Positions 1 through 7,565 of a DNA stretch of 20,252 nt are shown here, piece by piece (the first letter of the stretch is position 1; each line of letters starts with the position of its first letter). A model generated the notes under the pieces. The model saw only the letters and a list, made by a program, of their open reading frames with translations, made no database searches and was not told the origin of the DNA. The DNA is taken from the NCBI GenBank assembly GCA_964386005.1, contig CAYLSB010000086.1, positions 1 through 20,252 of the forward strand, written 5' to 3'. The DNA comes from FEN-1350 sp964386005 (lineage in GTDB: Bacteria; Planctomycetota; Phycisphaerae; Sedimentisphaerales; Anaerohalosphaeraceae). Made by a program: the position numbers and the translations under genes.

Positions 1-4
1 TGAT

Positions 5-28
5 GGGGTTGAGGGTCTGACCCCTTTT
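5..28. repeat. Short REP-like hairpin with T-run
   Basis: GGGTC (13-17) and GACCC (19-23) form a perfect 5-bp stem around one T. The alternative pairing is GGGGT (5-9) with ACCCC (20-24). TTTT follows at 25-28. The motif resembles the GGGTC/GACCC palindromes often seen near REP-type elements in environmental bacteria. It could also act as a weak terminator for a plus-strand gene lying left of the window. Confidence 0.35.
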
Positions 29-63
29 ATGACAGAGGACACACAACCGTCCCGCCTTGTGTA

Positions 64-84
64 GGGGCACACGGCGTGTGCCCT
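64..84. repeat. Perfect 8-bp stem-loop, REP-like
   Basis: GGGCACAC (65-72) pairs with GTGTGCCC (76-83) around a 3-nt GGC loop, and a G-T wobble at 64/84 extends the stem. There is no T-run after it, so it is better described as a REP-like palindrome than a terminator. No RAYT/Y1 transposase gene is visible in the window to explain its mobility. Confidence 0.45.
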
Positions 85-145
85 CAGGTGCAAAAGCAGG
101 TGTCGAACTCTTTAAATCGCTTCGAGGGTTTGACACCTTTGTTTC

Positions 146-220
146 GATCAGAGGTCGGATGGAAGACACCGAGCGGTTACTCAGCGATGCGATCGGAAGT
201 CGGGTGGCAGCCACCGAACG
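146..220 (+). repeat. Imperfect 30-bp direct repeat, two copies
   Basis: Copy one is 146-175 and copy two is 191-220, 45 bp apart start to start, matching at 24 of 30 positions by eye. Copy two contains a perfect hairpin, GGTGGC (203-208) / GCCACC (210-215), which copy one has lost. The repeat encodes echoing peptide words in two frames, which explains why those frames look gene-like. Confidence 0.5.
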
Positions 221-360
221 AAGTGAGGTGGATGAAGATGGATATTTCATGGATTCGCCCCTGCGAATTGGACCTACTGTATATTTATCAAATGCCAATT
301 CTCTTTCATAGCGGTATCCCGATGATGACTTCCATCTGGTTTTCGACAGGTGAACGGGGA

Positions 361-3213
361 TTATTCCTTTGATTTCATAATGTACACGGCGCCGGAGCGC
401 GGGGGCATGGCTTCAATGACGAATTCGCCTTCGAAGACGCCCAGGTCTTTGTCCGTCCAGTAGTCGATTGCGCGACAGGGGGCTTCAAGTTTAAGAAATC
501 GCCGCTGCGGCTGGTCGGACCAGTTGAGAAAGACGGCCGCGGTTTCGTCGCCTTGGCGTGAAAGGCCCACACGGAACTGCGCATCGATGAACTCCGCCGC
601 ATTTCCATCATTAGAGACCGCTTTATGCAGGAAACACCATTGCGTATCGTCGTACTGGGTGACATCGTCACCCGACAGCACCATGCCGCCGGTGGCGAAG
701 GTCGCGGTACGATGAAAGCTCTTTTCGTTTTCCGATTGCTTTCCAGTCAGCAGCAGGCAATCAGGATCGTTCCACCAGAGACGATTGTTCTGCCAGTTGC
801 GCGAGAGGTTTTCGCGCGCGATTCTTGTGAAGCTGTTCCAGTCACGGCCGATATCCATCGACGACCGCGAGCCCTGGATCTCGCCGATCGACGGCCACAT
901 CGGGTGATTGCATCCGAGAAGAAATGATTCTCCCGCGCCGCGGCGGATGGCGGCCATACCTTGCCGATACGCTTCGACGCTGCTTGCGGCAGGATCGTGG
1001 CGATGGCCGAAAGGCATTGCGCCCCAGACATTGGCGTCCATCTTGAAGTAGGTGCAGCCCCACTGTTCATGCATGGTACGAAACACGTTTTCGAGAAACC
1101 TCTGCGCCTCGGGATGTGTCCCGTCGAGCATATACCAGGGTCCCAAACGCCAGCCGCCGAAGGTGACGGTGTCGGAGCGAAGGGGTTTGCCTCCGTCATC
1201 GTTAACGAACCAGTCGGGGTGTTCGGTGAAGAGTTTTGATTGCGGGCTGGCGACAAAGGGCGCCACCCAGATCGCCGGTTCGAATCCGGCATCGCGAATC
1301 TTACGGATGACATCCTTGATCGAGCCGCCAAATTGTTTCTTTGGTTCGAGCCAGTCGCCCATCCACGGCTGGTAGCCGTCGTCGATCTGGATGAAGCGGA
1401 CCTGAGGAAGTTTGTGCTTAAATGATTCCAGATTACCGAGAATCTGCTCGGCCGTTACCGACGGGCCGAAACAATACCACGAGCACCAGCCCGTCGGCAG
1501 CTTGGGCCAGGGCAAGCGCGGGTGATTGGCGACAAGCTGGTCGGCGGTCTGTTTAAGCAGGTTCGCCAGGTCCGGGCCGGTGAAGACCGCGAAATCTTCC
1601 AGGTCCCATGCGGCGCCGGGCGCCAGCTCGAGATCTTCGGTCGGAATGGATACGATAATCCGCTCGGCGTTGACATAAAACCGGCCGACAAACCTCCGGC
1701 ACGAAGTGAACGCAAGAACGGCGGCATTCTTTCCCGGCGGGGCGACCCACATTATGCCATAGACGGTCCGAAAGCCCTTGGGCTCGGCCAGCTTATAATG
1801 CCCGCGATCGGTCAGGCCGTCGAGGTCGATGGGTTTGCCGAGAGTGCCGGCCGTCTGGCTGAGCATGGTGAAACCCTCGCCGTAAAACGGCGTGTCAGCA
1901 GTAAGTCCATGTGCAAAATCATACAGCACAACCTCGCGGATCCGTTGGGCTTTATCGCTGTGATTCGTGAGACGGGCATGGTCGGTTGTTCCGTCGCGTC
2001 TGATCTCCAATCGAACGGTGGCAAGTGCCTGGCCGTCAATGCCGATCACCTGCGATCCGGATTGTTCCATCACCTTGAGCAGTTCTCCTTGCTGTGCCGG
2101 CTTGGCCGAAAGGGCGGTTGATGTCGATTCGGTCAGGCCGATCTTGTTCTTGCGGGCTTGGTCCCAGTCGCCGACGAATCGCCACCAGTTGGTGAGCGCC
2201 CGACCTTGATACGACAGGCCATGATCGGCGCCGGGGATATTTTGCATCCAATAGATTTTCCACTTGAGGTCATTCCACTGCCAGCGGTCGGCATTGAGTT
2301 TGATTGTCTTGCCGACGCCATCCGGCCGCCAGTCTTCGATATCCGTCTCGACAATCCGCGGATTGGCCCAATCGTAATCCTTTTCGCTGTTGGGAGCGTA
2401 ATGTGTCCAGCCGCAGCGATAGACCTTTCGGCCGTCAGGCATGGTCACGGGAATCATTTTGTGCGAAACATCACTGCCGACAAACTTTCCCCAGAACAGA
2501 AGATTCGGCCATTGATCAGGCGGAGTACGATCCCGGCCGTCAATCTCATTGAAGAGGGCCTCGAACTGGTGGAGATGATCCTCGACGGCCTCACCGGTAT
2601 CGCGCTGGTAGTTGTAGTGATAGACGGTATAAGTGCGATCCAGAACCGGCAAATCTTTCTCGTCGCGATTGGAGTTGCTGGTGTCGCCGAAAGGGCTGGA
2701 CATGTTCGATTCCCACAGGCCGACGACCCCGCCATGATAGCCGAAGATCCAGATCTCCTTAACGCCTTTTTCTTGGACCCAGGTCCGCCCGTCAATCCGC
2801 GCGAAGATGGCATTGTAGTCGGTCATCGGTGCCGATTCCCCCGGCCGCTTCGGACATACGGGTAGCGGTTCGAGAAATTCGAGCGTCCCTATGACTTTGT
2901 AACGCAAGCTCGGCTTTGCGCCGGGATTCTTGTAGCCGTGATAGCGGCTGCCCTCTTCGAGTGCGGCAATCGTTTCGCGCTGGATTCGTTCGACTTTGGT
3001 CCGCGTTTCGGCAAGCGAATCGCCCCAGTCGCCGGTGACGCGGACATCGATCTTGTCGCCGGCGACGGGGAAGTACTTGACGACCACGACGGGAATCTCA
3101 ATCGGCCAGAAAAGCCCATCGGCCGATTTGACCGCCTCCGATTGCGCCATTGAAACGTTTACGCATATAACCAGAGTCACTATGACACGAATCATCTGTT
3201 TGTCGAGTCGCAT
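361..3213 (-). CDS. Secreted GH36-type alpha-galactosidase-like glycosidase
   Basis: The predicted product has 950 residues and probably hydrolyses terminal alpha-galactosides, or acts in the related raffinose-synthase-like branch, outside the cytoplasm. The start has a TAAGGAG site (minus strand, 3219-3225) five bases upstream. An N-terminal signal peptide of about 23 residues (hydrophobic core IRVIVTLVICV) ends near the MAQ. Residues ~30-560 look like large beta-sandwich regions. A TIM barrel follows with GWCSWY at 575-580 and IQIDDGYQ at 608-615. YFKMD puts the likely nucleophile at D726, and RSSMDIGRD puts the likely acid/base at D787. The ~60-residue gap between these two aspartates is typical of GH36 enzymes. 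A short C-terminal beta domain closes the protein. It is longer than most bacterial GH36 enzymes (about 700 residues), so the N-terminal half may hold an extra domain. The fold and catalytic residues are clear, but the exact substrate is not. Confidence 0.85.
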   Translation of the reverse strand: MRLDKQMIRVIVTLVICVNVSMAQSEAVKSADGLFWPIEIPVVVVKYFPVAGDKIDVRVTGDWGDSLAETRTKVERIQRETIAALEEGSRYHGYKNPGAKPSLRYKVIGTLEFLEPLPVCPKRPGESAPMTDYNAIFARIDGRTWVQEKGVKEIWIFGYHGGVVGLWESNMSSPFGDTSNSNRDEKDLPVLDRTYTVYHYNYQRDTGEAVEDHLHQFEALFNEIDGRDRTPPDQWPNLLFWGKFVGSDVSHKMIPVTMPDGRKVYRCGWTHYAPNSEKDYDWANPRIVETDIEDWRPDGVGKTIKLNADRWQWNDLKWKIYWMQNIPGADHGLSYQGRALTNWWRFVGDWDQARKNKIGLTESTSTALSAKPAQQGELLKVMEQSGSQVIGIDGQALATVRLEIRRDGTTDHARLTNHSDKAQRIREVVLYDFAHGLTADTPFYGEGFTMLSQTAGTLGKPIDLDGLTDRGHYKLAEPKGFRTVYGIMWVAPPGKNAAVLAFTSCRRFVGRFYVNAERIIVSIPTEDLELAPGAAWDLEDFAVFTGPDLANLLKQTADQLVANHPRLPWPKLPTGWCSWYCFGPSVTAEQILGNLESFKHKLPQVRFIQIDDGYQPWMGDWLEPKKQFGGSIKDVIRKIRDAGFEPAIWVAPFVASPQSKLFTEHPDWFVNDDGGKPLRSDTVTFGGWRLGPWYMLDGTHPEAQRFLENVFRTMHEQWGCTYFKMDANVWGAMPFGHRHDPAASSVEAYRQGMAAIRRGAGESFLLGCNHPMWPSIGEIQGSRSSMDIGRDWNSFTRIARENLSRNWQNNRLWWNDPDCLLLTGKQSENEKSFHRTATFATGGMVLSGDDVTQYDDTQWCFLHKAVSNDGNAAEFIDAQFRVGLSRQGDETAAVFLNWSDQPQRRFLKLEAPCRAIDYWTDKDLGVFEGEFVIEAMPPRSGAVYIMKSKE

Positions 3214-3378
3214 ATATTCTCCTTACGAAGTTAATGGAGGATATACACTACATCCGATGAAGATGGCTTTCAAGGATGCGATGAATTTTTGATCGCGAGT
3301 TATTGTATCGTTTCTTAATCGATGATAGACTTGATTCGTTCGAAATCCTATCCGAAACCCGTCGAGAAGGGACAAACG

Positions 3379-3816
3379 ATGACTGCCGAAACCGGATTGA
3401 AATGGGTGTTGCGGTTTATTGCGTTGTTCAGTTGTCTGGCTCTGGTCGGGATTGTGATACCGCCGGCTTACCTGGCCTGGTTTGTGAACAAGGCCCAGCC
3501 CGGAACTCCCAACGGGATTTTGACCAACTACCTGTTTCGCATCCTGTGCCTGATGTACGCATGGGCGGGACTGCACTGCTGGATCTATTCCACGGATGTG
3601 AAACGCTACATCGTCCTGATCTGGATTCTTGGTGTTGGCAGCATGTTGTTTGCTTTAATGGCGATCGGATGGTTGTTCCTGTACGTCGCTCCGGCTGAGA
3701 GAAACTGGTTTTTCTGGGTTGTGTTTATCGATATGGCGGAAGGATTTCTTCAGGCCGTCCCGCTGGTGTTCTTTCTTCTTCGACTTCAGCGTATTCGGCC
3801 GACCGTTTCTCATTGA
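3379..3816 (+). CDS. Small four-helix integral membrane protein, unknown
   Basis: This predicted inner-membrane protein has 145 residues and no function I recognise. The start at 3379 is chosen because GAAGGG lies 7 bases upstream. An in-frame ATG at 3322 would add 19 polar residues and lacks a ribosome binding site. Four hydrophobic helices are visible at about residues 9-35, 49-68, 75-101 and 108-133. A conserved-looking RNWFFWVVFIDMAEGF segment begins the last helix, and the C-terminus is short and basic. The general look recalls small BphX-like or similar uncharacterised membrane families, but I cannot confirm membership. It is divergent from the GH36-like gene (165 bp apart) and 161 bp upstream of the beta-helix gene, which has its own promoter candidate, so it may be a separate unit. 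Confidence 0.7.
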   Translation: MTAETGLKWVLRFIALFSCLALVGIVIPPAYLAWFVNKAQPGTPNGILTNYLFRILCLMYAWAGLHCWIYSTDVKRYIVLIWILGVGSMLFALMAIGWLFLYVAPAERNWFFWVVFIDMAEGFLQAVPLVFFLLRLQRIRPTVSH

Positions 3817-3895
3817 TGTCCATCGATCTTGGGTACAACGTTTCTCATGACCGATCTTTGATGCGAAGAGCTTAAAAAATCTCCGCGATCATCGC

Positions 3896-3923
3896 TTGTT
3901 ATTTTCCGACGGTCGGAGATAAT
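3896..3923 (+). promoter_or_regulatory. Promoter with palindrome in its spacer
   Basis: TTGTTA (3896-3901) and GATAAT (3918-3923) are 16 bp apart and match the sigma-70-type -35/-10 pattern at 4/6 and 5/6. The spacer contains the 13-bp palindrome TCCGACGGTCGGA (3905-3917), exactly where a repressor dimer could block RNA polymerase. It would drive the beta-helix gene at 3978 and probably the oxidoreductase after it. The leader would be about 48 nt. Confidence 0.45.
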
Positions 3924-3977
3924 GACCGCTGGTTTCATCGAACAAAGAATCCGCAGCGTTTGTTTCAGGGAGATGGT

Positions 3978-5885
3978 ATGAAACGATGGTTGGTAGCAGC
4001 GACTCTGACAGTCCTGTCAGCTCAAGCGGCCTGTGCAGTCGAAATCATTTTCCCCGCTGATTTGCAGGCCGTTATTGATATCCGAAAGGAATTCGGCGCA
4101 AAAGGCGACGGCATTGCCGACGACACAGCCGCGATCCAATCGGCCATCGAGCAATCCCGCGGCGGCGAGCGGAGCCGTTTCATTTACCTGCCCAACGGCA
4201 TCTATAAGATCACGCGGACGATTATCTTTAAGCCCCCCGGCGACGGAAAAGAAGGTTCGATGGTCGGTCCGTGGATATATGGCCAGGACCGGGACAAAAC
4301 GATCCTTCGGTTGGTCGATCATGCCGAGGGATTCACTGATCCGGCCGAGCCGTTGGAAATGATCCGCGGTGTGTCGCGACCGGACGGGGCGAGGATGAAC
4401 GCGGATTTCTTCGACCGGACGGTGGTAAACCTGACGATTGACACAGGCAACAATCCCGGAGCCGTCGGGATCAAATTCTACAGTAACAATACCGGCCTGA
4501 TGAAGGATGTCCTCATCCGCGGCAACGGCGTTTGCGGCCTGGACCTGGGCTTCAACGACCAGAACGGACCGCTGCTGATCCAGGATGTGGATATCGACGG
4601 ATTTGCCACGGGAATTCAAACCGGCCATATTCTCAACAGCCAGACGCTGTCCCGTGTGAAGGTTCGGGGGGCTTCCAAGGTCGGTCTGTTGCATCGTGGT
4701 CAGGTTCTGGCCGTCGAGGGGCTCGACATCGTCAGTTGTCCTCTCCCTGTGGATACGGATGGCATTCTGGCGATGGTCGATTGCCGGCTGGAGGGTTCCG
4801 GCGGACAGACAGGCAAGGCGATTACGATCCAGGAAGCGGATTCGGTCGTCTATGCCGCACGATTGACGATGGGATTCGGTTCCGGGGTTGCCAATGTGGC
4901 ATCCGGGAAGACCGAGACCGGGGCGATCATCCGCGAATTTTATTCGCCGGACCCGGTGGCGCTGGGCGACAAAATGTCAAAGTCGGGGCTGATGATGCCG
5001 CCGCAGCGTGAGCCCCCGGTTTCGTGGCCGAAGCGGGCTCAGGATTGGGTTTGCGCCAACGACTTCGGCGCCACGGATGGTGACGACAAGGATGACGCAC
5101 AGGCAATCCAGGCAGCCGTCGATGAGGCCGCTCGGCGCGGCGCATCGTGCGTCTATCTCCGAGGCGGGCGGCGCGGCGATCCGAACTGGTATCTGATGAA
5201 ACGCGACGTGATGATTCACGGCAGCGTGAATCGCGTTATGGGATTCGGATTTGTGCGGATTCTCGGGGGCTCCAGCCGCGATGCAACCTATCCCGAGAAC
5301 CTCGCCAGGTTCATCGTGGCCGATGATCCGGCCGGTCCACAGACGGTGATCTTTCAGCACTTACAGGTTTTTGCGCCCGATCCGAGTTTTGGCATTGAGG
5401 TGAAAAGTTCCAAACGGATTGTCGTCTGCCAGACCACGGGCGGGACCATCATGGCGCGGCCCGATAGCACGGTGTTCATTACAAACTGTGTCGGTCATTG
5501 CTATCAGGAAAAAGGATCCGCTGTCTGGGCGAGACAGTGGAACACCGAACGAGGCCCCGAGGCCATCAAGGTCAATACGCGAAATCGAGGCGGTCAATTA
5601 TGGATTCTGGGCATGAAGACCGAGGCAACCAGCACAAAAGTGGAAACCATCGATGCGGGACGCACGGAGATTCTCGGCGTGCACAACTACAACAACGAAG
5701 GCGTCAGTGATGACACGCCCTATTTCCGTGTGGTTAATGCCACGATGTCGGTCGCGGGCTATCGCGAAATCAACTTTGGCGGTTCCTGGTGGAAAACGAC
5801 GGTCCATGCGATGTTGAATGGCAAAGAATACCGCCAGCCGCCGAAGGAATGGCAAAACTGGTCCCTGCTGCGGGCTGGTGAATAA
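3978..5885 (+). CDS. Secreted double beta-helix protein, pectate-lyase-3/GH55-like
   Basis: The product has 635 residues and probably binds or cleaves a polysaccharide outside the cytoplasm. The start at 3978 has GGGAG about 5 bases upstream and begins directly with a signal peptide (MKRWLVAATLTVLSAQAACA). A TTG at 3960 would put six residues in front and is unlikely. Two tandem right-handed beta-helix modules are visible. Each opens with the hallmark FGAxxDGxxDDxxAIQxA pattern, the first from about residue 38 (EFGAKGDGIADDTAAIQSA) and the second from about 362 (DFGATDGDDKDDAQAIQAA). Two such modules in one chain is the layout of GH55 beta-1,3-glucanases and related phage or plant-polysaccharide enzymes. 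I cannot place catalytic residues, so lyase, hydrolase or adhesin roles all remain open. It is 45 bp upstream of an oxidoreductase gene on the same strand, suggesting co-transcription. Confidence 0.75.
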   Translation: MKRWLVAATLTVLSAQAACAVEIIFPADLQAVIDIRKEFGAKGDGIADDTAAIQSAIEQSRGGERSRFIYLPNGIYKITRTIIFKPPGDGKEGSMVGPWIYGQDRDKTILRLVDHAEGFTDPAEPLEMIRGVSRPDGARMNADFFDRTVVNLTIDTGNNPGAVGIKFYSNNTGLMKDVLIRGNGVCGLDLGFNDQNGPLLIQDVDIDGFATGIQTGHILNSQTLSRVKVRGASKVGLLHRGQVLAVEGLDIVSCPLPVDTDGILAMVDCRLEGSGGQTGKAITIQEADSVVYAARLTMGFGSGVANVASGKTETGAIIREFYSPDPVALGDKMSKSGLMMPPQREPPVSWPKRAQDWVCANDFGATDGDDKDDAQAIQAAVDEAARRGASCVYLRGGRRGDPNWYLMKRDVMIHGSVNRVMGFGFVRILGGSSRDATYPENLARFIVADDPAGPQTVIFQHLQVFAPDPSFGIEVKSSKRIVVCQTTGGTIMARPDSTVFITNCVGHCYQEKGSAVWARQWNTERGPEAIKVNTRNRGGQLWILGMKTEATSTKVETIDAGRTEILGVHNYNNEGVSDDTPYFRVVNATMSVAGYREINFGGSWWKTTVHAMLNGKEYRQPPKEWQNWSLLRAGE

Positions 5886-5892
5886 TTCAACC

Positions 5893-5912
5893 AATTTCAG
5901 GTATATGAAATT
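5893..5912 (+). other. 7-bp inverted repeat between operon genes
   Basis: AATTTCA (5893-5899) and TGAAATT (5906-5912) pair perfectly around a 6-nt loop in the 45-bp gap between the beta-helix gene and the oxidoreductase. There is no T-run, so it should not terminate transcription. It could stabilise the upstream mRNA or adjust access to the next ribosome binding site at 5919-5924. It may be chance. Confidence 0.3.
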
Positions 5913-5930
5913 ATTCATAAGGAGATGGAC

Positions 5931-7277
5931 ATGAAAACATCTACCACCCGTCGGGATTTTCTGAAAAGCGCGGGAATTCTGGCTACTACTGCGGCGGCGG
6001 CACGGATGGCGCCGACGGTTTATGCGGCTTCCGACAGCACGATCCAACTTGCGCTGATCGGTTGCGGGGGTCGCGGCAGCGGCGCCGTGGGCGACGCGAT
6101 TGCGGCCTCTGAAGGTCAGATTGCTCCCGGACCGGTTCAACTCATCGCCATGGCCGACCTTTTCGCCGACCGGGTAAACGGCAGTCACAAAAATCTCTCC
6201 GAGGCCTTCGGCGACAAGATCAATGTTCCGAAAGACCGACAGTATGTCGGCTGGGATGCCTACAAGAAGGCCATCGACTGCCTTAAGCCCGGGGATATTG
6301 CGCTGCTGACCACGCACGCCGTGTTTCGCCCGATGCATTTTGAGTACGCCGTCGCCAAGGGCGTCAATGTCTTCATGGAAAAATCCTTCGCGGTTGATTC
6401 ACCGGCCGTGCGGCGGATGATGAAGGCGGCCAAGGAAGCTGACAAGAAAAATCTCAAGGTCTCCGTCGGCTTCATGTGGCGACACTCCAAGGCCCGCCAG
6501 GAAGTCATCAAGCGCATCCACGAAGGCGCCATCGGCGATGTCAACCTGCTGCGGATCTATCGCGTCCACGGGCCGAACCACTGCCCGAAGAAACCGGCCA
6601 ATGCCAATGAGATCGAATTCCAGATTCGCCATGCCACGTGTTTTTCCTGGGCATCGTCGGGATTCCTGATCGACTGGCACTGCCATAATATCGATGTCGC
6701 CTGCTGGGCCAAGGGCGCATGGCCGGTAACGGCGCAGGGGTTTGGCGGCCGTACCCATCCGGCTTCGGGTGAGCAGTTCGATCACTACACGGTCGAATTC
6801 ACTTTCGACGACGGAACAAAGCTGATGGAGTTTGCGCGTCACATGCCCGGCTGCTGGGAAACCTATTCGGACATCGCCCACGGTTCCAGGGGCTCGGCCA
6901 TGATCATGACCGATCTGGGCGACGCCAAACCGAAGATATACAAGAACCACAACATGGTTCCGAGCGAACTGGTATGGGATTATGGCAAACCCGATTACAA
7001 TCCGTATGTCGCCGAGTGGGATGTTTTACTGGATGCCGTACGCAATAACAAGCCGCACAACGAGGCCCATCGCGCCTGCGAATCGCAGATCGCAGGGATC
7101 ATGGGCCGCGCCGCCGCCAACACCGGCCGGATGATCACCTGGGACCAGGCGATGAACTCCAATTTCCAATATGTCGCCGACATCGACCATTTAACCTTTG
7201 ATTCCCCGGCACCGATTAAATCTCTCCCCGATGGAACCTACGCCGCGCCCATTCCGGGAGTTACGAAGGAAATCTGA
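5931..7277 (+). CDS. Tat-exported Gfo/Idh/MocA family oxidoreductase 1
   Basis: The product has 448 residues and is predicted to oxidise or reduce a sugar hydroxyl/ketone with a nicotinamide cofactor in the periplasm-like compartment. The start at 5931 has AAGGAG 6 bases upstream. An ATG at 5925 touches that site and is rejected. The N-terminus carries a twin-arginine signal (RRDFLK, arginines 7-8) ending in an Ala-rich stretch. The Rossmann loop IGCGGRGSG lies at 43-51. The normally conserved EKP motif reads EKS (E150, K151, S152), keeping the catalytic lysine but losing the proline. WRHSKARQEVIKRI and DWHCHNIDVACW follow in the C-terminal alpha/beta domain. The length fits the exported planctomycete/Bacteroidetes branch of the family. 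It follows the beta-helix gene after 45 bp, so they probably share a transcript. It is a distant paralogue of the gene at 8886-10253. The substrate is unknown. Confidence 0.88.
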   Translation: MKTSTTRRDFLKSAGILATTAAAARMAPTVYAASDSTIQLALIGCGGRGSGAVGDAIAASEGQIAPGPVQLIAMADLFADRVNGSHKNLSEAFGDKINVPKDRQYVGWDAYKKAIDCLKPGDIALLTTHAVFRPMHFEYAVAKGVNVFMEKSFAVDSPAVRRMMKAAKEADKKNLKVSVGFMWRHSKARQEVIKRIHEGAIGDVNLLRIYRVHGPNHCPKKPANANEIEFQIRHATCFSWASSGFLIDWHCHNIDVACWAKGAWPVTAQGFGGRTHPASGEQFDHYTVEFTFDDGTKLMEFARHMPGCWETYSDIAHGSRGSAMIMTDLGDAKPKIYKNHNMVPSELVWDYGKPDYNPYVAEWDVLLDAVRNNKPHNEAHRACESQIAGIMGRAAANTGRMITWDQAMNSNFQYVADIDHLTFDSPAPIKSLPDGTYAAPIPGVTKEI

Positions 7278-7299
7278 GATTCAAAACCGATACGATACC

Positions 7300-7338
7300 C
7301 CAAAGTTGAAAAATTGATTCATTTTGGATATTTTTCTT
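7300..7338 (+). terminator. Intrinsic terminator after oxidoreductase 1
   Basis: CCAAA (7300-7304) pairs with TTTGG (7323-7327) and an inner TGAA (7307-7310) pairs with TTCA (7318-7321). A T-rich tail (TTTTTCTTG) begins at 7331. The stem is AT-rich and interrupted, so it is modest, but its position 23 nt after the stop codon fits the end of the beta-helix/oxidoreductase operon. Confidence 0.5.
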
Positions 7339-7431
7339 GTTCGGCATTAATGAATATGGTAAAGGGATACCTGCGTATTCGTCATGCTCCATAATGTGAG
7401 CGGAAAAGTTCGCTCCGTTGTCCGTAAGCTA

Positions 7432-7484
7432 CTGTGAATCCGCTTGTTGGAAATGTGATTGGGGATTGCGTCGCGGATTCACGG
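7432..7484 (+). promoter_or_regulatory. Long-stem hairpin in helicase leader
   Basis: GTGAATCCGC (7434-7443) and GCGGATTCAC (7473-7482) are perfect reverse complements. A wobble and a C-G pair extend this to a 12-bp stem (7432-7484) enclosing 29 nt. It ends 81 nt before the helicase start. Three copies of ATTGAATC follow at 7502-7509, 7525-7532 and 7543-7550. DEAD-box helicase genes in other bacteria are often controlled through structured leaders that respond to cold or to the helicase itself. That role here is inference. Confidence 0.45.
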
Positions 7485-7565
7485 CATTTCAGAAGGTCGC
7501 CATTGAATCTCCTCTCCGATCGGTATTGAATCGACCTTCATGATTGAATCGATAGGGAAATCCAT

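Larger units (their letters stand above)
1..360. other. Non-coding stretch with REP-like hairpins
   Basis: I find no convincing gene here. Two overlapping reading frames are open across it (57-311 and 76-372), but their peptides mainly read through repeated DNA and have no recognisable domain or ribosome binding site. The stretch holds a short hairpin at 13-23, a perfect 8-bp hairpin at 65-83 and a degenerate 30-bp direct repeat at 146-220. It lies downstream of the GH36-like gene. I see no clear T-tailed terminator for that gene. Confidence 0.5.

Noticed and set aside
57..372. Two overlapping plus-strand frames of 84 and 98 codons
   Set aside because: They read through a degenerate direct repeat and hairpins, have no ribosome binding site or domain, and their repeated peptide words are a by-product of repeated DNA.
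2158..2865. A 235-codon plus-strand frame inside the GH36-like gene, and a 266-codon one at 9426-10226
   Set aside because: Antisense shadows of strongly supported enzymes; no ribosome binding site or family resemblance.
3817..3895. Search for a terminator after the small membrane protein
   Set aside because: No stem with a T-run was found. The A-run at 3874-3879 is not preceded by a stable stem, so no terminator is called.
3960..3977. TTG start for the beta-helix gene
   Set aside because: The ATG at 3978 has the ribosome binding site and begins the signal peptide. The six upstream codons contain that site.
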